A stretch of DNA of 49,540 bases from Candidatus Zhuqueibacterota bacterium (lineage in GTDB: Bacteria; Zhuqueibacterota; Zhuqueibacteria; Thermofontimicrobiales; Thiofontviventaceae), in contig JAFGDW010000131.1 in NCBI GenBank assembly GCA_016931935.1, positions 1 to 49,540 of the forward strand. Direction: 5' to 3'. This document shows positions 9,903-18,356 of the stretch, in pieces. The number at the start of each line of letters is the position of its first letter. The first letter of the stretch is position 1. Made by a program: the position numbers and the translations under genes. Under the pieces are notes generated by a model. It saw nothing but the letters and a program-made list of their open reading frames with translations, was not told the DNA's origin and did no database searches.

Positions 9903-10517
9903 CTATTTTAGAAATTGTTTCAACCGTCGTTCTAAAATTTCAGCCAATTGCTCGGGTGAACAATTCTTAATTTCTTGGTTATCAATGGAATTTAATGTGT
10001 CACCAATTTGGTCAAGTTTTTTGTTTAGAAACCCGGTCCGCTGGATAAGCGTGTCACGATCTTCTGTTTCCCAATAATCACTTTCATCCATTACGGTCAG
10101 ATCAGGGACGTATACTTTATTAATGTATTTAAGCAGTTTCACAATCGAAATATGTACGGCCGGTGGCGCGAATTGCGTCTTTACGAAGTTGCTGGCAGTT
10201 TCGGGTTTCATGGTGCCATCATTAATCATAATGACGGACATCGGTGTTCGTAATGCACCATCGGCGTTAAAATAGAGCGGCAACGATTCACAACCCGGAT
10301 GCAGACTGATCGAAATCCCTTTTAATCCTAAATCGCTGGTGATTTCGCCGCGCCCTTCATCAAACGATAGCGTCGCAGTAGCCGGCTGTGACCAGTCGTC
10401 GTCCAGAATTTGATATTCCCACTTCATGGTTTGCGCAATATCGGTCATCTCATCGATGAAAGAGTCGATCAGATTCGTATTTTTCAGAGTGCCTTTGAAA
10501 AAAATCGTAACGCCCAT
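9903..10517 (-). CDS. Hypothetical protein, about 204 residues
   Basis: I do not recognise the family. The sequence is mixed alpha/beta and probably cytoplasmic, with no signal peptide or membrane segment. It begins with a strand of the VTIFFKGTL type and has a GISISLHPGCESLPLYF segment in the middle. Its C-terminal third is helical and charged, rich in Glu, Asp and Lys, ending in EQLAEILERRLKQFLK. Composition and length argue for a real gene. It lies between yfhM and a GNAT gene on the same strand, 42 bases downstream of the latter, so the two may be co-transcribed. Confidence 0.7.
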   Translation of the reverse strand: MGVTIFFKGTLKNTNLIDSFIDEMTDIAQTMKWEYQILDDDWSQPATATLSFDEGRGEITSDLGLKGISISLHPGCESLPLYFNADGALRTPMSVIMINDGTMKPETASNFVKTQFAPPAVHISIVKLLKYINKVYVPDLTVMDESDYWETEDRDTLIQRTGFLNKKLDQIGDTLNSIDNQEIKNCSPEQLAEILERRLKQFLK

Positions 10518-10559
10518 AATAGAATTTCTTTCGATAAGCTTTTAATTTGAAATTGAAGT

Positions 10560-11297
10560 TTATGTATTCTGAACACGATACCAATACACATATGCTTCCT
10601 GAAATCCCATATTCTTGTAGAGATTGAGCGCTGGTTCATTATCGCATTCTACCTGTAGCCATGCTGTAATAGCGCCATGTTGTTGGCCCCATCGGAGTAC
10701 AGCCTCAATAATTTTCAGTCCAAATCCACGTCTGCGGTAAGCCAGGTCGATAATCACTTCGAAAACGCCAATATGCGTACCGTTGCAGACACCGTGTGCC
10801 ACTCCAATCATTTTGTTACCGTCAGCGATTGATGCATAGCATTTTTTATGGACGACATTGGTCATCATTGCTTGGTAGGTGGTGTGTCGGATTAAGTGGT
10901 AGCGTTGAAGTTGGATCAGGTTGTCAAGCCAGTTGTCCGATAGATATTCATCCATAATGACATCCTCAGCACGTTGAAAACGCGCGGCCGAAATATCCAT
11001 CACCTGAACGGATGTTGGTGTGGTGATCACGTACTGCCGTTGTTCAAGATAATCGTCCAACTCTTTTAAAAACGAACGTTCGTGCAGTTTAAATACTGCG
11101 GGCAAACCTTGCGATGTATATAGTTGTTCACAATATTCAACTTTTTCAGCGATCGGAAGCGACGATTTGTACATTGGATGCACTGAATTTGAACGCTTGG
11201 TGACGCCATTGGCAAAGCGGAAAATCCAGCCGTCGTACACAACAGTTTGCAGCGCACCCCATGAATTGATGGATATTTCTTCGAGTTGGTTGATCAT
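10560..11297 (-). CDS. GNAT-family N-acetyltransferase
   Basis: The C-terminal ~100 residues contain the GNAT acetyl-CoA site. The motif A segment is RRRGFGLKIIEAVLRWG, followed by the motif B pattern QVECDNEPALNLYKNMGF, with an aromatic C-terminus (YVYWYRV). The N-terminal ~120 residues start with a GWIFRFANGVTKR stretch found in a two-domain subgroup of GNAT proteins, where the first half is a degenerate GNAT fold. The total of 245 residues fits such a two-domain form. The acceptor substrate cannot be predicted from sequence. The next gene downstream on this strand is the 204-residue hypothetical. Confidence 0.88.
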   Translation of the reverse strand: MINQLEEISINSWGALQTVVYDGWIFRFANGVTKRSNSVHPMYKSSLPIAEKVEYCEQLYTSQGLPAVFKLHERSFLKELDDYLEQRQYVITTPTSVQVMDISAARFQRAEDVIMDEYLSDNWLDNLIQLQRYHLIRHTTYQAMMTNVVHKKCYASIADGNKMIGVAHGVCNGTHIGVFEVIIDLAYRRRGFGLKIIEAVLRWGQQHGAITAWLQVECDNEPALNLYKNMGFQEAYVYWYRVQNT

Positions 11298-11370
11298 GAT
11301 GTGTTTTTTAATGGTTGTTTGAAATGGTATTTTTACATGTTAACAAATATTCGCGTCACTGAGTTTTTAG

Positions 11371-11565
11371 CTACCGCAATAATTTTTTCAGCTTGTCTTT
11401 GACTTCACGTTCCAACTGTGATTTCACCACGTCTTTCGCTTGTTCAGTTCCAATTTCTATCCCTTTTCGTTTAACTTGCGCGAGCGCCCGATCAGTGATT
11501 TCTCCCACTATTTGCTTTATGATTTGCGGTGGTGTCGCTCCATTTTGACCACCGATATTATTCAT
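11371..11565 (-). CDS. Small hypothetical helical protein, 64 residues
   Basis: A small, highly charged and probably all-helical protein with no signal peptide or transmembrane segment. It begins MNNIGGQNG and then alternates Lys/Arg and Glu through to KDKLKKLLR. Its coding-like composition and conservative alternation of residues suggest a real gene, but no good Shine-Dalgarno precedes the ATG and I do not recognise a family. It lies alone between the GNAT and Mut7-C genes on the same strand. Confidence 0.5.
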   Translation of the reverse strand: MNNIGGQNGATPPQIIKQIVGEITDRALAQVKRKGIEIGTEQAKDVVKSQLEREVKDKLKKLLR

Positions 11566-11657
11566 TTCAAATAAGGCGTATTATTTTACTGTTTCGCACA
11601 ATATATCCAAAATATAAATTATTTCACAGAAATGCAATATCAATTTCTGATAATGTA

Positions 11658-12110
11658 TTATTGTGCGAGCTTTGCCAGTGCCACACGTACCTGTTTAATA
11701 TGACTACCCGGCCAGTAAATTTTATCACAGGTGGGGCAATAAACGAATTGGGTGGTTGTTTCCCACACGAAATCCGGGACTCTGCTGCGGACGTGCTCCC
11801 GGGGGATTGGTTCGGTTAGTGTGTTGCAGAGTGTACAGCGGGTGAAAAGATGGCTTTGCCAATCGAGTTGATATGTGGTTACAATATCGCGTACTTGTTC
11901 CTGAACAGCTTGAGAGTGGATGAAATGACAATATGCAGGACTTATGCGGTTGGCTAATGCTGTATCACGAGTGAGTAAAATACGTTTTTCAAGGTGGGCA
12001 ATGAAAAACAATCGCTCATCCGTGTAAGAAGAATCATATAATGTGTCGTAGCCAAGGATTCGCAGCCATTTGGCCAGACGACCCAGCATGACATCGACGA
12101 TGAATTTCAT
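11658..12110 (-). CDS. Mut7-C RNase domain protein (PIN-like nuclease with zinc ribbon)
   Basis: The 150-residue protein matches the Mut7-C architecture. The N-terminal PIN-like half begins FIVDVMLGRLAKWLRILGYDT, supplying an early acidic residue, and has a second acidic site in LLTRDTALA. The C-terminal half is a zinc ribbon with two CxxC pairs (CTLC and CPTC) and ends in KIYWPGSH. The family is predicted to be metal-dependent RNases; cellular targets of the bacterial members are not established. The length is typical. Confidence 0.87.
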   Translation of the reverse strand: MKFIVDVMLGRLAKWLRILGYDTLYDSSYTDERLFFIAHLEKRILLTRDTALANRISPAYCHFIHSQAVQEQVRDIVTTYQLDWQSHLFTRCTLCNTLTEPIPREHVRSRVPDFVWETTTQFVYCPTCDKIYWPGSHIKQVRVALAKLAQ

Positions 12111-12182
12111 GGCTGATTTTGGATTTGAATTTTTATTTGCGATAAAAACAAATTAATCCGATTTTACTACTCTGTACTGAGA

Positions 12183-13538
12183 TTATAATTTATACTTCTT
12201 AATTTTATACCGCATCGTCCGCAGGCTCATACCAAGCAGCTTGGCAGCTCGCGATTTGTTCCCACCGGCTCGGTCAATTGTCCGTTTGATTATGACACGC
12301 TCGGCCTGATCGAGCTTTTCACGGTAATTGGCATCATCGCCCAAAAATTCATACTCATCATTCGGACGATCCGTATATATGGAAAACGGCATGTCCGATG
12401 GGTAAATTGTGTTTTCATCAGCCAATACCACGGCGTTTTCCACAGCGTTCTCCAGTTCACGAATGTTCCCCGGCCAGTGGTACGACATGCAGTACTCGAG
12501 CGCCTCGTTGGAAAAGCGCATATCATGCTTGTCATTTTCCAGTGCGTACTTTTTAAGAAAATGTTCAATTAGTAAAGGGATATCAGCTTTACGCTCACGC
12601 AGCGGTGGCACATAAATTGGGATAACATTCAACCGATAGTATAAATCCTCACGAAATGAGCCATCGGCCACTGCTTTTTCCAGATCGCGATTGGTGGCGG
12701 TGATTACCCGCACATCAATCTTGATGGATTCTGTGCTGCCCAAACGGGAAATTACTTTTTCCTGCAATGCCCGTAACAATTTTACCTGCACCGATTCCGA
12801 AACGTCGGCGATTTCATCAAGAAAAATAGTTCCACCGTCAGCAACTTCGAACCGGCCTTTTTTCTGGGCATGAGCCCCGGTAAATGCGCCTTTTTCATAG
12901 CCGAACAATTCACTTTCAAGTAATGTTTCCGGCAACGATGCGCAGCTAATTTCTACCAATGGTTTTTCAGCACGGGGACTATTATAATGAATTGCTCTGG
13001 CAACCAGTTCTTTCCCTACGCCGCTTTCACCGCGAATAAGTACGGTTGCCTGGCTGCGAGCTACTTTTGATATTTTTCGAAATACTTCGAGAATTGGTTC
13101 ACTATTACCGATCATATTTTCAAATCGGTAGGTTGACCGTATCCGATCTTTTAGTTCCTTATTTTCTAATAAAATTTCCTGTTCGCGGATTGCTTTTTTT
13201 ATTAAGATAAAAAGTTCGTCGAGGTTGATTGGTTTGGTAAGATAGTGGTAGATGCCTTTTTTCATGGCTTCGACGGCATCTTTTACAGTACTGAATGCGG
13301 TCAGAATGATCGTTTTCATACCCGGATGGTAGGGCGCGATTTTTTCGTATAGTTCAAGACCATTTAGATCGGGCATTCGGAAATCAGTCAGCATCACATC
13401 GAATGTCTCCCGACTCAATAGCCGAAGTGCATCCGTACCGGTGTCGATTCCGGTCACTTCGTAACCCTCGTCCTGAAGTATTTGAACGAGTCCGGACAAT
13501 GTATTTCGATCATCTTCAACAATTAGGATTCTTGCCAT
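12183..13538 (-). CDS. Sigma54-dependent response regulator (NtrC family)
   Basis: Three domains in order: a receiver with phospho-acceptor Asp52 (LTDFRMPDLNG), an AAA+ sigma54 activation domain, and a Fis-type HTH. The AAA+ domain has Walker A GESGVGKE and GAFTGA at 217-222. It also carries Walker B FLDEIA and the FREDLYYRL arginine-finger region. The HTH ends in GMSLRTMRYKIKKYKL. All catalytic motifs are intact, so it should drive sigma54 open-complex formation. The ATG at 13538 starts directly at MARILIVEDD, with AGGA upstream; an earlier start at 13595 would add 19 residues unlike the family. It follows engB by 75 bases. No sensor kinase is adjacent. Sequence around the HTH resembles the ZraR/HydG group. 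Confidence 0.93.
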   Translation of the reverse strand: MARILIVEDDRNTLSGLVQILQDEGYEVTGIDTGTDALRLLSRETFDVMLTDFRMPDLNGLELYEKIAPYHPGMKTIILTAFSTVKDAVEAMKKGIYHYLTKPINLDELFILIKKAIREQEILLENKELKDRIRSTYRFENMIGNSEPILEVFRKISKVARSQATVLIRGESGVGKELVARAIHYNSPRAEKPLVEISCASLPETLLESELFGYEKGAFTGAHAQKKGRFEVADGGTIFLDEIADVSESVQVKLLRALQEKVISRLGSTESIKIDVRVITATNRDLEKAVADGSFREDLYYRLNVIPIYVPPLRERKADIPLLIEHFLKKYALENDKHDMRFSNEALEYCMSYHWPGNIRELENAVENAVVLADENTIYPSDMPFSIYTDRPNDEYEFLGDDANYREKLDQAERVIIKRTIDRAGGNKSRAAKLLGMSLRTMRYKIKKYKL

Positions 13539-13613
13539 GAGGGTATCCTGGTTTATTATGTTGTCCGATATGGTTGCTGATAACATCCAATTCAAATACA
13601 GTAGAATACTGAA

Positions 13614-14204
13614 TCAGGCGGTTCCAATTAAAACCTGAATTGCCTGCCAAAGTTCCTTTCTGCCGGCTTTCGTTGTTGCTGAAAACGGGAGTATCTCGGT
13701 GATACCCATCGGCTTCAACTCTTTTATATATTCGGAAATTTGCCGCTGCAATCGTGAATTTGATAGTTTATCCGATTTAGTGGCGACAATAAGCGTTGGT
13801 TTTTGGAGATAAGTCAGCCATTCAATCATTTCCTTATCCAAAGGTGTCGGCCCGTGCCGACTGTCGATCAGTTGAATAATCCCTTTTAGATGAGGTGACG
13901 ATGTCATATATTGTTCAATGAGTTGCTTCCAGCGCGCACGTTCATTTGCCGGAACTTTGGCAAAACCGTATCCGGGCAAATCAACAAAATGGAGTTGTTG
14001 ATTAATTTCGAAATAATTAATTAAACGTGTTTTTCCAGGCGTCGAGCTGGTCAGTGCGAGTTTTTTACGATTCAGCAGGCAGTTTAGCAAGCTCGATTTG
14101 CCGACATTGGATCTGCCGGCAAATGCAATTTCAGGCAGGGCCGTGGATGGAAGTTGTTGCATGCTTGCAACGCTGACTACAAATTTCGCCGAAGTTATTT
14201 TCAT
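13614..14204 (-). CDS. engB: Ribosome-biogenesis GTPase EngB/YsxC
   Basis: A 196-residue TrmE-Era-EngA-EngB family GTPase. G1 is GRSNVGKSSLLN, G2 lies in the STPGKT region, G3 is DLPGYG and G4 is TKSDK, followed by an FSATT-type G5. Length and motif spacing are those of EngB, which acts in late 50S subunit assembly. It starts nine bases after the stop of a 33-residue membrane ORF that separates it from clpX, and is followed by a sigma54 response regulator. The position directly behind clpX suggests it belongs to the tig-clpP-clpX transcription unit. Confidence 0.95.
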   Translation of the reverse strand: MKITSAKFVVSVASMQQLPSTALPEIAFAGRSNVGKSSLLNCLLNRKKLALTSSTPGKTRLINYFEINQQLHFVDLPGYGFAKVPANERARWKQLIEQYMTSSPHLKGIIQLIDSRHGPTPLDKEMIEWLTYLQKPTLIVATKSDKLSNSRLQRQISEYIKELKPMGITEILPFSATTKAGRKELWQAIQVLIGTA

Positions 14205-14213
14205 GAGGTAATA

Positions 14214-14315
14214 TCATTTGTGACTTTTACGGTCAAAAAACCAGTTAATAGACATCACAAATAAAACGAACAATAAAAACATCCCCAGAAAAACCGATAT
14301 GGCGTAAAACAACAT
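14214..14315 (-). CDS. Putative 33-residue single-pass membrane protein
   Basis: A small frame between clpX and engB encodes one strongly hydrophobic helix, FYAISVFLGMFLLFVLFVMS, followed by a polar, positively charged tail ending DRKSHK. A GGAG sequence ends only two bases before the ATG. A TTG fifteen bases upstream or the TTG next to the ATG could serve instead. The stop lies nine bases before the engB start and the frame begins 46 bases after the clpX stop. The length, hydrophobicity and positive tail resemble known small membrane proteins, but it could be chance. Confidence 0.35.
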   Translation of the reverse strand: MLFYAISVFLGMFLLFVLFVMSINWFFDRKSHK

Positions 14316-14360
14316 AGCTCCGATCCACAAGTTAGGAAACAGATTAAATCCACAATGTTA

Positions 14361-15620
14361 TCAGGCGGTCTTCTTAATCTTTTCCTTCGTATTTGTATAA
14401 ATAGGTTCGCTCTTTTTTGCAACGACATCTTCGGTGATGATGCAATGATCAATATCTTTTATTGAAGGCAGCTCATACATAACATTCAACATCACCTCTT
14501 CCAGGATCGCACGCAACGCGCGCGCGCCTGTTTTGCGTTTTTTGGCTTCCCTGATAATTGACCTCAGCGCAGGTTCTTCGAACTCAAGCGTTACCTGATC
14601 CATTTCAAACAATTTTTGATACTGTTTGATGAGCGCATTGCGTGGCTCAACCAGGATTTTGAATAACGCATCTTCATCGAGCTCGTCGAATACACATTCA
14701 TTGGGAAGGCGACCAATCAGTTCGGGAATGAGTCCGTAATGCAACAGGTCTTCGGGATGTAAATGACGCAGCAATTCACTCTGGTCCAGTTCTCGCATTT
14801 TTGCAATGTCAGCGCCAAATCCGACGGTTTTTTTACCAATTCGGCTGGCAATTATTTTATCAAGTCCTTCAAACGCACCACCGCAGATGAACAGTATATT
14901 ACGGGTGTTAATATTAATCAAATTTTGTTCGGGATGTTTACGTCCGCCTTTCGGTGGAACAGCTACGTTCGATCCTTCAAGTATTTTGAGGAGTGCTTGT
15001 TGAACACCTTCACCGGACACATCGCGCGTGATGGACGGATTGCCACTTTTGCGGGAAATTTTATCAATTTCATCGATATAGACAATACCGCGTTCCGCAC
15101 GGTCGATATGGTAATCAGCGGCTTGCACCAGTCGCACTAATATGTTCTCCACATCCTCACCAACATAACCGGCCTCGGTAAGTGACGTGGCATCGGCAAT
15201 GGTAAACGGCACTTGCAGAAAGCGCGCCAGGGTTTGCGCCATCAGCGTTTTTCCGGTACCGGTTGGACCAATCAACAAAATGTTGCTTTTTTCAAGCTCA
15301 ACCTCATCATCCAGAGAGCCAATCGTTTCAATCCGTTTGTAATGATTGTACACCGCTACGGAAATCACTTTCTTGGCATCGTCCTGACCAATAATAAACT
15401 GGTCGAGCTCCTGCTTGATTTCTTTGGGCGTACGAATTTCCTGTTTTTCAAGAATCCGTCGCCGGTGTTGATCTTCTTTAATAATTTCACTTGCGCTTTT
15501 AACGCACTCATTACATATGTAAACGTCCGGGCCGGTAACGATACATTCAACCTGATTGGAATTCTTGCCACAGAACGAACAGATAAATAATCTTTCCCGT
15601 CGCTGTTGGTGATTATCCAT
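14361..15620 (-). CDS. clpX: ClpX, ATPase subunit of the ClpXP protease
   Basis: A 419-residue Hsp100 unfoldase that recognises substrates and feeds them to ClpP. The N-terminal zinc-binding domain has four cysteines (CSFC and CNEC). The AAA+ domain carries Walker A GPTGTGKT, Walker [10 protein letters not shown], a pore-loop motif (GYVGED) and the sensor-2 region GARALRA. Length is normal. The start is ATG with AGAGG upstream, eight bases after the clpP stop, so the two are co-transcribed. Confidence 0.97.
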   Translation of the reverse strand: MDNHQQRRERLFICSFCGKNSNQVECIVTGPDVYICNECVKSASEIIKEDQHRRRILEKQEIRTPKEIKQELDQFIIGQDDAKKVISVAVYNHYKRIETIGSLDDEVELEKSNILLIGPTGTGKTLMAQTLARFLQVPFTIADATSLTEAGYVGEDVENILVRLVQAADYHIDRAERGIVYIDEIDKISRKSGNPSITRDVSGEGVQQALLKILEGSNVAVPPKGGRKHPEQNLININTRNILFICGGAFEGLDKIIASRIGKKTVGFGADIAKMRELDQSELLRHLHPEDLLHYGLIPELIGRLPNECVFDELDEDALFKILVEPRNALIKQYQKLFEMDQVTLEFEEPALRSIIREAKKRKTGARALRAILEEVMLNVMYELPSIKDIDHCIITEDVVAKKSEPIYTNTKEKIKKTA

Positions 15621-15628
15621 ACAATCCT

Positions 15629-16231
15629 CTATTTCTTGGTTTTGCGAAGCAGAATTTCGTCGATAACTCCGTATTCTTTGCCTTCCTGAGCGGACATCCA
15701 GAAATTACGGTCTGAATCGGTTGCTATCCGTTTTACAGTTTGTCCGGTATGATCGGCCAGAATTTTGTTCAACTCTTCACGGGTTTTCAAAATCTCTGTC
15801 GCCTGAATTTCAATGTCCGAGGCCTGTCCCTGGGCACCGCCACTTGGTTGGTGAATCATTATCCGGGAGTGGGGAAGTGATGAACGCTTCCCGGGAGCGC
15901 CAGCAGCAAGCAATACAGCGGCCATACTGGCGGCCTGTCCCATACAAATTGTTGCTACGTCCGGTTTGATATGTTGCATGGTATCGTAAATTCCCATACC
16001 CGCATTTACATAGCCACCCGGACTGTTAATATACATATAAACGTCTTTTTCAGGATCTTCGGCTTCAAGAAAGAGCAATTGCGCAATTACCAGGCTGGCA
16101 ACAACATCATCAATCGCCGACCCGATAAAAATAATTCGTTCCTTTAACAGTCGTGAAAAAATATCATATGCACGCTCCCCACGACCCGTTTGCTCAATTA
16201 CCATCGGTACCAAATTCATACTGGTTCTCAT
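15629..16231 (-). CDS. clpP: ClpP, serine protease subunit of ClpXP
   Basis: A 200-residue ClpP protease that forms the two-ring proteolytic chamber docked by ClpX. The nucleophile Ser lies in MGQAASMAA, the catalytic His in [10 protein letters not shown] and the Asp in the downstream TDSDRNFWM region. The chosen ATG has GAGG eight bases upstream. A GTG nine bases earlier would overlap that Shine-Dalgarno and is less likely. It sits between tig (22 bases upstream) and clpX (eight bases downstream) in the classical order. Confidence 0.97.
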   Translation of the reverse strand: MRTSMNLVPMVIEQTGRGERAYDIFSRLLKERIIFIGSAIDDVVASLVIAQLLFLEAEDPEKDVYMYINSPGGYVNAGMGIYDTMQHIKPDVATICMGQAASMAAVLLAAGAPGKRSSLPHSRIMIHQPSGGAQGQASDIEIQATEILKTREELNKILADHTGQTVKRIATDSDRNFWMSAQEGKEYGVIDEILLRKTKK

Positions 16232-16253
16232 GTCAGTCACCTCATCCCTATTA

Positions 16254-17555
16254 TTACGTGATAATTTTCGACGCCTTCTGAATATCTTTCCGGCTTAATT
16301 TCTTTTCTTTAATGTCGACATTTTCTTTCAAAAATTCAAATACTTTTTGATCCAAAAGATCTTCTTTTAATCGTTCTTTATTTTCACCGGTGCGATAATA
16401 ATTTCGAATCTGAATTGCACCCTTTTCGTTTTTAGACGCCAGTTCTTCAATTTTAGCATCTACTTCAGCATCAGTTACTTCTATTTTTTCCACTTCACAT
16501 ATTTTATCTTTGGATAATTGCCACTTTAAGCGACGAATTGCTTCGCCCCGGTATTCTTCCCGCAACTCATTTTCATTGATTTGCTGTTGATATGAGTTAC
16601 GTTGCATTGATTGGACAACTTGATCAAGATAATTTTTAATCATCGGTTCAGGAATTTCGAAATTATTCGCCTTGACTATTTCATTAATAATACGTTCATG
16701 CAGCACATCTTCGTTCTCACGTTTTGCTCTGGCAATTAAATCTTCTTTCAGTTTTTCCTTTAATTCTGCCAGTGTTTCATAATCACCAACATCTTTTGCA
16801 AATTCATCATCCAGTGCAGGCAGCTTTTCTTCTTTAACTTCCTTAATTTTTATTGAATAGATATCGACATGCTGTTCGTGCGTATCATGATGCGTATGCT
16901 TTAATTCAACCCGTTTTTCATCGCCTGCTCTCAGTCCCACAAGTTGCGGACTTAATTCATCTGGTTCATCGCCTTGTTTTTCATCCAGTCGGATGTAACG
17001 GTTTTCGAACTTTTCGCCAACAATTAGTACGCCGGAGCTGTCAAGACGCTGGAAGTCGGCTACGACAAAATAGCCCATTTGCGCCGGTCCGTCGACTGTC
17101 ACCATTTCAGCATGTTGCTTTTGAACGCTTGTAAGGGTTTCGTTGATATCTTCATCATCAACTTTGTAAACATCCCGTTCAACCTTGAAGCCGGTATATT
17201 TGTCAAGTTGAATATCGGGTACAATTTCAAGCATTGCGGTAAATTTTAATCCATTCTCGCTGGTGTAATCGAATGAATCCAGCTTTGCGGGTGAAATGGG
17301 TGAATATTTATGTTCTTCTCCGATATCAGCGAGAATGTCAGAGACTTTTTTTTCTGCAACTTCACTCTGTATTTCTTTGCCGAATATTTTTTTTATTAAA
17401 TCAATTGGCACTTTCCCCTTGCGAAAGCCTTCGAGTTGAATTCGCTGTTTGTATTTCTTGTATGCCTCTTCAAAATCGTTTTCCAATTCTGTGGTCGGCA
17501 CCTCAACCTCGATGGTTTTCTCCCAACTACTCTTGTCAATAATGTTAACGTCCAA
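16254..17555 (-). CDS. tig: Trigger factor, ribosome-associated chaperone and prolyl isomerase
   Basis: Trigger factor binds at the ribosomal exit tunnel and holds nascent chains. The N-terminal ribosome-binding domain has the signature GFRKGKVP. A PPIase-like middle region follows; it looks divergent and carries a histidine-rich stretch ([10 protein letters not shown]) not seen in most members. The C-terminal part is long, helical and charged. I place the start at a TTG (17553-17555) rather than at upstream in-frame codons, because AAGGAG lies six to seven bases before it and the protein then begins [12 protein letters not shown] as in the family. That gives 433 residues. It is followed by clpP after 22 bases. 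Confidence 0.93.
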   Translation of the reverse strand: MDVNIIDKSSWEKTIEVEVPTTELENDFEEAYKKYKQRIQLEGFRKGKVPIDLIKKIFGKEIQSEVAEKKVSDILADIGEEHKYSPISPAKLDSFDYTSENGLKFTAMLEIVPDIQLDKYTGFKVERDVYKVDDEDINETLTSVQKQHAEMVTVDGPAQMGYFVVADFQRLDSSGVLIVGEKFENRYIRLDEKQGDEPDELSPQLVGLRAGDEKRVELKHTHHDTHEQHVDIYSIKIKEVKEEKLPALDDEFAKDVGDYETLAELKEKLKEDLIARAKRENEDVLHERIINEIVKANNFEIPEPMIKNYLDQVVQSMQRNSYQQQINENELREEYRGEAIRRLKWQLSKDKICEVEKIEVTDAEVDAKIEELASKNEKGAIQIRNYYRTGENKERLKEDLLDQKVFEFLKENVDIKEKKLSRKDIQKASKIIT

Positions 17556-17599
17556 GTAAAACTCCTTGTTTTTATTAAATATTGAAACCACCAATTATG

Positions 17600-17622
17600 A
17601 AAAAAAGAAACATGCGTTTCTT
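17600..17622 (-). terminator. Candidate intrinsic terminator between tRNA-Leu and tig
   Basis: On the minus strand AAGAAAC-GCAT-GTTTCTT forms a 7-bp stem with a 4-base loop, followed directly by a run of seven T. The stem is AT-rich, so it may be partial, letting some transcription continue into tig. Confidence 0.5.
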
Positions 17623-17647
17623 CTTCGTAGTTTCAGAAATATGGCAG

Positions 17648-17729
17648 TGCGAGAGGGGGGAGTCGAACCCCCACACCCGGAGGTACTAGATCCTAAGTCT
17701 AGCGCGTCTGCCAGTTCCGCCACTCTCGC
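17648..17729 (-). tRNA. tRNA-Leu, anticodon UAG
   Basis: On the minus strand the acceptor stem GCGAGAG pairs with CTCTCGC over seven base pairs, with discriminator A. The D-arm is followed by an anticodon stem CTAGA/TCTAG enclosing CTTAGGA, giving anticodon TAG, which reads CUN leucine codons. A long variable arm and a T-arm with TTCGACT complete a class II tRNA of 82 bases. CCA is not encoded. Its position ahead of tig-clpP-clpX is also seen in some deltaproteobacteria such as Geobacter. Confidence 0.96.
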
Positions 17730-17746
17730 TAAAATTAAGAAACACA

Positions 17747-17775
17747 AATATAAAAAAAAATGATGTCAAAGTCAA
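17747..17775 (-). promoter_or_regulatory. Vegetative promoter of tRNA-Leu
   Basis: On the minus strand TTGACT (17775-17770) and TATATT (17752-17747) are spaced by exactly 17 bases, with a run of nine T in the spacer. The -10 box ends 17 bases before the mature tRNA 5' end, as expected for a short leader. Confidence 0.7.
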
Positions 17776-17890
17776 TATTTTTAACCTTGATTTTTCAATT
17801 ATTTTTCGTTATTTTTAGCCATTCATTTTTTATTGAATTTGTTACTCACTATACCAGGCAAATTTTACACATATTACAATTGCTGTTAAT

Positions 17891-18343
17891 ATGTCCGACC
17901 ACATTCCACTTATTTCCAAATCCGTACGTGACCAGGCGAAAGCATTCCTGTGCTGGGACTATGATAAAAACCTAACAATTCAACTTATCCCGTTGCATAG
18001 TGAAGTTGCCTATTTTTTCCCCCCGGCGCGCGACCTTTCCACGATTTTTATTTTTTATCCTGCCCATTGTACTAATTTTCTCAATTCAATTTGTTATATG
18101 TTTCACGAAGTCGGTCATTTTGAGCAGTTTAAAAAACGAAAAGCAAGCAGCACGAAAAATTCATTTATTGATGAAATTCAATTTGATAAAGGCGAACAAC
18201 GACTGGCGTTTGAAACAGAAGCATGGGATTTAGGAGCAGGCATTTTAAAAATATTTTTAAAGACGATTGATGTGGATGAGAAATTAATTCTGAAGCATTA
18301 TATACAACTGCAAACACACAGTTTGCAATCATACACTGAATAA
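17891..18343 (+). CDS. Putative small HExxH zinc metalloprotease-like protein
   Basis: A 150-residue protein with an HEVGH motif (His72-Glu73...His76) in a helix, NSICYMFHEVGHFEQF, the zinc site of gluzincin-type peptidases. About 30 residues later FETEAWDLGAG offers a Glu that could be the third zinc ligand; an E-x-E-A-W pattern after HExxH recurs in small bacterial metallopeptidases. There is no signal peptide or membrane segment, so it is cytoplasmic. I do not recognise a named family. It ends 13 bases before murE and is transcribed with it, so the two are probably one unit. Substrate unknown. Confidence 0.6.
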   Translation: MSDHIPLISKSVRDQAKAFLCWDYDKNLTIQLIPLHSEVAYFFPPARDLSTIFIFYPAHCTNFLNSICYMFHEVGHFEQFKKRKASSTKNSFIDEIQFDKGEQRLAFETEAWDLGAGILKIFLKTIDVDEKLILKHYIQLQTHSLQSYTE

Positions 18344-18356
18344 GGAGAGAAAATCA

